9,134 nucleotides of DNA from Bacteroidota bacterium. GTDB lineage: Bacteria > Bacteroidota > Bacteroidia > Chitinophagales > Chitinophagaceae. The notes beneath the pieces were generated by a model that was not told where the DNA came from, searched no databases, and saw nothing but the letters and a program-made list of their open reading frames with translations. The position numbers and the translations under genes were made by a program. This document shows, in pieces, positions 4,852-9,134 of the stretch (within the stretch, counting starts at the first letter, position 1; each line of letters begins with the position of its first letter). The stretch lies in contig JANYAL010000406.1 in assembly GCA_025361325.1 (NCBI GenBank), positions 1 through 9,134 of the forward strand, given 5' to 3'.

Positions 4852-7299
4852 TCAGCTGTTCGATCCTTTAACCCGGTTCTGCTCATCTCCTGCCCCACCA
4901 GTTTTTCTTTTCTGAAGCCCTTTTATGGGTTTTCCGAAACGATAGGTGAAACTCAGGGTAGCTACCCTGCTATCAGTCTGCTGACTGAATGTTGCTGCTG
5001 TATTCTGAAAATTGATATTTCCAACGGGATGTTGGGTATTCAGTATATCCCTTACATTTAGCTTTATTGTTCCTTTGCTGCTCAAAACCTGTTTTTGAAC
5101 ACCGGCGCTTAATTGTCCAAGCGACTTTATCTGAATCTGGCCTTCAATGCCTGGTGAACGATAGAATCCGGATAATTCAGCACTCCATCCTTTATTCATC
5201 CTGAACTGGTTGGACACATTAAAGAGATAAGTAGTAGCATGTACATTCAGATCTTCACCATACAGTATACCCTTGAACTGGTTATATTTTCCTTCTGCAT
5301 ATATGTTTGCATTCCACCATTTGGCAACTGGTACCTGGGCGCTGATTGACAGGCTTAGGTCATTCATAAAACCATAGTTACCCTGGCGTACGATGGATAC
5401 GAACCCTTTTTCTTCAAATGTTTCAGTGAACAGGTCCTTAGTATGACTGTAATTAAGGCTGGTGGTCAGAAACTGCCGGAACGTATGATTCAGTTCAAAT
5501 ACACTGGAATACTGAGGCCGTAAAAAAGGATTTCCTGCCCCATAGGTATATTTATCGAGGAAGAAAAGGAAAGGGTTCAGGTCTTCGTAATTGGGGCGAA
5601 TGATCCGGCGTCCATAACTGAAACTGAACTGGTTCTTTTCGGATGGGTTATACCCGATAAAGCAAGTCGGGAAAAGGTTGGTATAACTGTTTGAGAAAGC
5701 AGAGTCGGTGCGTTGCGGATTACCAAACTGGTGACCCTGGTAATTGGTATTCTCCAGGCGCAGGCCTGCCTGGAAGTTCCACTTTTTTAACTCCTTGTTC
5801 AGGTTGACATACGCTGCATTGATATTTTCCTTGTAATCGAATCTGTTTGTTTTTTCATAATCAGGATATTTAAGCCCGCCTACGATGTCGAAATATCCGG
5901 CGGCATTATCTGTTTCAACATAACTTGATTTCCATCCTGTTTCCAACTTGACAGTTTTTTTAATCGGTTGCGCGTAATCTACCTTTGCAGAATATATATT
6001 AATGAAAGAAGGCAATTGCCCGGTCAACTGATCCGTAGATTTAAGTAACCAGTCGGGGGTAAAATCAGAATTGGTGAATACCTGATTATTGTTGGAATTA
6101 TAATGCAGGTAATCCAAATCGGCTGTGAGCTCCTTTCCGGTAGAATCAAATTGATGGCGGAAATTGAGATTAATACCTCCATTTCTCCAAATGACATCTT
6201 CCCTGCTGTTGGCAGTTACAATGGAATCCAAGGTTCCCATACTGCTTTTCAGGTAACTGGTATTGGATCCTATATTGACTTGCGGACTGCTAATACCTGT
6301 AAATACAATGCCCAATACCGTTTTATCATTAAGATACAGGTCTGCACCTGCCTTCAGGGTGTAATTACCTTCCTTACGTTTCATGAATGCATCCTGCTGA
6401 AATTCAGCTTTAAGGGTCTTGTCCGGGTTCTTGTAATCCCTGAGTATATTCAGGTCCTTCAAATTATTATGGTCATTTACACTAACAGTACCGAATATAT
6501 TGAACTTGCCTGTCCTGTAATTAAGGTTCAGGCTGTTATTGGTCTTTGCATAGATACCTTGTCCAAAGGAGGCCGTTGCGCTGCCATTAAAACCTATTTG
6601 CTTATTCTTCTTTGTCTTTATGTTGATGATACCGGATTTACCTGCTGCATCATATTTGGCAGAAGGATTGGTCATGATCTCTATTTGATCGATATTTCCG
6701 GCAGACATATTCTTAAGCAGACCCGTTAGTTCATTTCCGGATAAATAGGTGGGCTTCCCATCCATCATTATTAATACACCCTGTTTACCCCGCAGGCTGA
6801 TATTGCCATCCTTGTCCACCGTCACTCCAGGAGCTTTTTCCAGTACCTCCAGTGCTGTGCTTCCAACACTGGTTATCGAAGATTCCACGTTAACAATGGT
6901 CTTATCGGCCTTCCTTTCTATAAAAGGCCGTTTTGCACTTACCACCACTTCTTTCAGGTCCCTTTCAGAAGGAATTAATTGCAAAGAGCCCAGCTGAATA
7001 GCTGCTTCTGTGTCAGATAATGTGAAGGCCTTACTGTAAGTTCTACTATGACCTACGGAGGTTGCCAGTACTATAAATGTACCCGACTTTACATGTTCAA
7101 AAGAGAAATTACCGGTTTTGTCAGCAATGGCTGTCTTGATAAGGCTGGAATCCCTGGCGTTTAAAAGAGAAACGGAGGCAGCATCAATAATCTTCTGATT
7201 GCCCCCGTCTTTAATACTTCCCGATACTTTGGCACCGGTTTGTGCCTGGCTGGACAATACAATACTCATTGCAGCCAGCAGGCTGAAAATTTGTTTCAT
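4852..7299 (-). CDS. Outer-membrane beta-barrel protein, TonB-dependent-receptor-like, with carboxypeptidase-regulatory-like N-terminal domain
   Basis: This 815-residue protein begins with a Sec signal peptide (about 1-20, cleavage after SSQAQ). A carboxypeptidase-regulatory-like beta-sandwich (about 22-110) includes KTGNFSFEHVKSGTFIV. A linker with EVVVSAKRPFIERKADKTIV (117-136) leads to a plug domain (about 140-230) with LEVLEKAPGVTVDKDGNISL, GVLIMMDGKPTYLSG and IEIMTNPSAKYDAAGKSGI. The rest is a barrel of the 'outer membrane beta-barrel family' type, with LFP at 542-544 and GRR..RPNYEDLNPF...GNPFLRP at 563-595. The last strand (VATLSFTYRFGKP) is followed by about 25 charged residues. Such proteins import or bind ligands at the outer membrane with TonB help, or serve other barrel roles; the ligand is unknown. 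There is no SusD partner next to it, which argues against a standard polysaccharide uptake pair. It is a single-gene unit with its own promoter and terminator. The ATG at 7299 follows an A-rich leader without Shine-Dalgarno. Confidence 0.92.
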   Translation of the reverse strand: MKQIFSLLAAMSIVLSSQAQTGAKVSGSIKDGGNQKIIDAASVSLLNARDSSLIKTAIADKTGNFSFEHVKSGTFIVLATSVGHSRTYSKAFTLSDTEAAIQLGSLQLIPSERDLKEVVVSAKRPFIERKADKTIVNVESSITSVGSTALEVLEKAPGVTVDKDGNISLRGKQGVLIMMDGKPTYLSGNELTGLLKNMSAGNIDQIEIMTNPSAKYDAAGKSGIINIKTKKNKQIGFNGSATASFGQGIYAKTNNSLNLNYRTGKFNIFGTVSVNDHNNLKDLNILRDYKNPDKTLKAEFQQDAFMKRKEGNYTLKAGADLYLNDKTVLGIVFTGISSPQVNIGSNTSYLKSSMGTLDSIVTANSREDVIWRNGGINLNFRHQFDSTGKELTADLDYLHYNSNNNQVFTNSDFTPDWLLKSTDQLTGQLPSFINIYSAKVDYAQPIKKTVKLETGWKSSYVETDNAAGYFDIVGGLKYPDYEKTNRFDYKENINAAYVNLNKELKKWNFQAGLRLENTNYQGHQFGNPQRTDSAFSNSYTNLFPTCFIGYNPSEKNQFSFSYGRRIIRPNYEDLNPFLFFLDKYTYGAGNPFLRPQYSSVFELNHTFRQFLTTSLNYSHTKDLFTETFEEKGFVSIVRQGNYGFMNDLSLSISAQVPVAKWWNANIYAEGKYNQFKGILYGEDLNVHATTYLFNVSNQFRMNKGWSAELSGFYRSPGIEGQIQIKSLGQLSAGVQKQVLSSKGTIKLNVRDILNTQHPVGNINFQNTAATFSQQTDSRVATLSFTYRFGKPIKGLQKRKTGGAGDEQNRVKGSNS

Positions 7300-7376
7300 G
7301 GCTATACTTTTTAGTTTTAGTGATTATCCCCGGCTAATGGGATATTTTATTGTTCTGTAATAATACATTATAACTA

Positions 7377-7423
7377 CTACTTCACAAAAGTAGGTACTTT
7401 GTAAAACATAGTACAATGTTTTA
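7377..7423 (-). promoter_or_regulatory. Promoter of the outer-membrane receptor gene with overlapping operator-like dyads
   Basis: On the minus strand TTG (complement of 7414-7416), a 21-bp spacer and TACTTTTG (complement of 7385-7392) match the Bacteroidota -33/-7 pattern. The start of transcription would fall near 7379, about 80 nt ahead of the ATG. Three dyads overlap it: TAAAACAT (7402-7409) and ATGTTTTA (7416-7423) around a central GTAC, covering the -33 box; ACAAAAGTA/TACTTTGT (7384-7402) over the -7 box and spacer; and CTACTT/AAGTAG (7377-7393) over the -7 box and start. This suggests regulator binding sites (inference). Confidence 0.6.
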
Positions 7424-7542
7424 TATTGAACGGTAAATGTACAGGATAACTGGTCAAAAATCCTATATAGGGCTGGAGATATAAAGAAGGATTACAATAT
7501 AAAAGGCATAGTGAGCGCTTTAAAGCTATAATAAACCGTAGA

Positions 7543-8880
7543 CTAAGATATTTTGGCAGCTTGACGCTTACAAATTAAAATAAGAATGATACCGGTAATG
7601 GTTAAACAAGATGAGATCAGTTCTGCCTGTGTTGGGTGAAAGCCAAAGAGTGAGTAGGTATTATTTACCCGGATCAATTCTACCGTAAAACGTTCTAATC
7701 CATTCATTATAAGATAGATACCAAATAACACACCAGGGGTTGTAATGCGTTTTCGGATACTCCACATAAAGATAAATAGTAATGTACAAAAAAAGGTTTC
7801 ATAAAAAGGAGTAGGAAATACCGGTAAGGGCAATGCCCTGCAATGTTCCTCCATACAACCAGGGATTCTCACACCATCCTTATTAACGTTTTGCGGATAA
7901 GTGTAGGCAAACATCCAGACTGGCAGAAAGGAGGGGGCTTTACAGGATTGATGAGGAACCCCATCGAGGCTGGGATATTTCCTGTCCGTAACATTGACGA
8001 GGCTATCCTGTCCGTTTTTTCCTTTCTCGATCACATTACCATTTAAAAAATAGGTTGAATTATTTGCAAGTGCCTTTTCAAAATCTCCTGCTTTTGCAAC
8101 GATTACCTTACCGTTCTGATCTGTGATATAAGCACTGTTAAAAACACCCCAGTCCCCGTCGCCGGCCACCTGGCAGCCGATGCGGCCCACAGCATAAGCG
8201 ATCAGAAGTGCAGGTGCGGCCGAATCAACCAGGTGAATCACCCTGATACCCTTGCTCGAGGCATACCAACATATCGCAATCGCCGCAAGGATCAATCCGC
8301 CATAAAAGGTTAACCCGCTTGCCGAAAACAACCTTCCTAACGGATCCTTTACAAAATCACTCCAGTTCTCCAGGTTATCGAACAATTTGGCGCCAATGAT
8401 ACCGAAGATCAAACCCAGAATGATAATATCCCCTACCCTGTCGTGAGGCCATATCCGTACCGTACGCCTTTCGGGTTCTTTTAATTTTTGTTTATTCTTG
8501 TCCCACCATTTTAATCCAGCCAGTAATAAACCTAATAACAATCCGCCCGCCATATTCCCATTACCGGAAAAGATATAATCCTGTGGATTAATACCTTCAG
8601 GTTTACTGAAAAAGAGTCCGAAGATCTTATAACCAAATATAAAACCTACCAGGGCATTGATGATGAGTTCAAGTATGGAGGCAGGCCGGCCAACAGTGAT
8701 GAACTCTTCCCTGGGGGACAAAAGCCCATGCTTTTCACGTCTTTGTAATTCCAGGTTCAATACCAGGGCTGCTGTAACAAAGCCCAGGGCAACCATTAAT
8801 CCAAACGTATTCAAAAATTTAAGCTGCTCCCAGTTAACTCCAAACCAGTCTTTGAACAAATAATACAAATTGGGATACAT
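7543..8880 (-). CDS. lgt: Prolipoprotein diacylglyceryl transferase, long form
   Basis: Lgt moves diacylglycerol from phosphatidylglycerol to the lipobox cysteine of prolipoproteins in the inner membrane, the first step of lipoprotein maturation. The 445-residue protein has about nine membrane segments (about 24-42, 68-91, 108-123, 150-167, 188-207, 218-233, 360-375, 382-395, 420-437). The signature region is GRIGCQVAGDGDWG (232-245) in place of the classical GRxGNFxNxExxG, so the usual asparagine is C236 and the usual glutamate is D241 or D243. YGG (193-195) stands where E. coli has HGG. The C-terminal GLERFTVELIR (394-404) keeps the conserved arginine and glutamate. About 90 extra residues (about 250-345) lie between the signature and the next membrane segment, explaining the length against about 290 in E. 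coli. The GDGDWG form is, from memory, usual in Bacteroidota homologues. The ATG at 8880 opens a normal N-terminus. The gene stands alone, with gaps of 243 bp and over 250 bp around it. Confidence 0.9.
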   Translation of the reverse strand: MYPNLYYLFKDWFGVNWEQLKFLNTFGLMVALGFVTAALVLNLELQRREKHGLLSPREEFITVGRPASILELIINALVGFIFGYKIFGLFFSKPEGINPQDYIFSGNGNMAGGLLLGLLLAGLKWWDKNKQKLKEPERRTVRIWPHDRVGDIIILGLIFGIIGAKLFDNLENWSDFVKDPLGRLFSASGLTFYGGLILAAIAICWYASSKGIRVIHLVDSAAPALLIAYAVGRIGCQVAGDGDWGVFNSAYITDQNGKVIVAKAGDFEKALANNSTYFLNGNVIEKGKNGQDSLVNVTDRKYPSLDGVPHQSCKAPSFLPVWMFAYTYPQNVNKDGVRIPGCMEEHCRALPLPVFPTPFYETFFCTLLFIFMWSIRKRITTPGVLFGIYLIMNGLERFTVELIRVNNTYSLFGFHPTQAELISSCLTITGIILILICKRQAAKIS

Positions 8881-9134
8881 TGCTGTACGAGGGATTTATT
8901 GAAAAATATGCTGCAATATATTCAATTATTCAACGCTGAGAACAATTGCGGGCATAGGTTGACATTTCGGTAAAACTGGCTTGTTAGCGGAATAGGACTT
9001 TTTTATAATCAGACCCCGCGTAGCCATATTATTTCAGTTCAGGAACCGGTACCTGATCAGCAGACATCCTTCGTTTGCGTCAAATATTCCAACACAATTC
9101 TTTCTTAACTAAGATCTGTCTTCCCTATCTCTTC

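Noticed and set aside
6103..6729. Long + strand open frame of 208 codons opposite the receptor gene
   Set aside because: It lies fully inside a well-supported minus-strand gene and shows no recognisable domain.
7515..7530. GCTTTAAAGC palindrome beyond the end of lgt, as a terminator
   Set aside because: It is a 10-bp palindrome with no loop and no T-run on either strand, so it is not a credible terminator.
8885..8935. Promoter TTG-N22-TATTTTTC ahead of lgt
   Set aside because: The -7 box deviates from consensus and the spacing is long; the region is AT-rich and such matches are cheap.
1..9134. Defence system, CRISPR array, mobile element or toxin-antitoxin pair
   Set aside because: No transposase, integrase, nuclease, regularly spaced repeats or small paired genes are visible; the recognised genes are housekeeping or envelope genes.

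Overview
This looks like a stretch of ordinary chromosome from a member of the Bacteroidota, most likely the Chitinophagaceae or a close relative. The clues are a two-domain GlmU-like acetyl/nucleotidyl-transferase of the type found in this phylum, a cysteine-free type B ribosomal protein L31, an outer-membrane beta-barrel receptor with an N-terminal carboxypeptidase-regulatory-like domain, an Lgt with the variant GRxGC...GDGDWG motif, and promoter boxes of the TAnnTTTG kind. The family-level placement is inference from protein style only.

Layout. The left edge (1-206, + strand) holds the last 67 codons of a cysteine-rich protein that resembles the C-terminus of a glycosyltransferase family 9 (heptosyltransferase-like) enzyme. 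It is followed on the same strand by an inward-rectifier (KirBac-type) potassium channel (340-1335). Everything else is on the minus strand. Reading in the direction of transcription from the right: a long-form prolipoprotein diacylglyceryl transferase (8880-7543); an outer-membrane receptor-like barrel protein (7299-4852) with its own dyad-rich promoter and a strong terminator; a YajQ-family protein (4715-4224); ribosomal protein L31 type B (4031-3777) with a leader hairpin and a strong terminator; then a GlmU-like protein (3677-2502) and triosephosphate isomerase (2484-1720), which are 17 bp apart and probably cotranscribed. The channel gene and tpiA converge on a 384-bp region with no gene.

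The genes are mostly housekeeping: envelope biogenesis (GT9, Lgt, GlmU-like), central carbon metabolism (TpiA), translation (L31), a nucleotide-binding protein (YajQ), ion transport (Kir) and outer-membrane traffic (barrel protein). They do not form one pathway. I found no mobile element, CRISPR array, toxin-antitoxin pair, defence cluster, tRNA or rRNA.

The parts most worth a second look are regulatory: the hairpin between the L31 promoter box and its start codon, a terminator placed 19 nt ahead of the GlmU-like start codon, three overlapping dyads on the receptor promoter, and a nested inverted/direct repeat around the receptor terminator.
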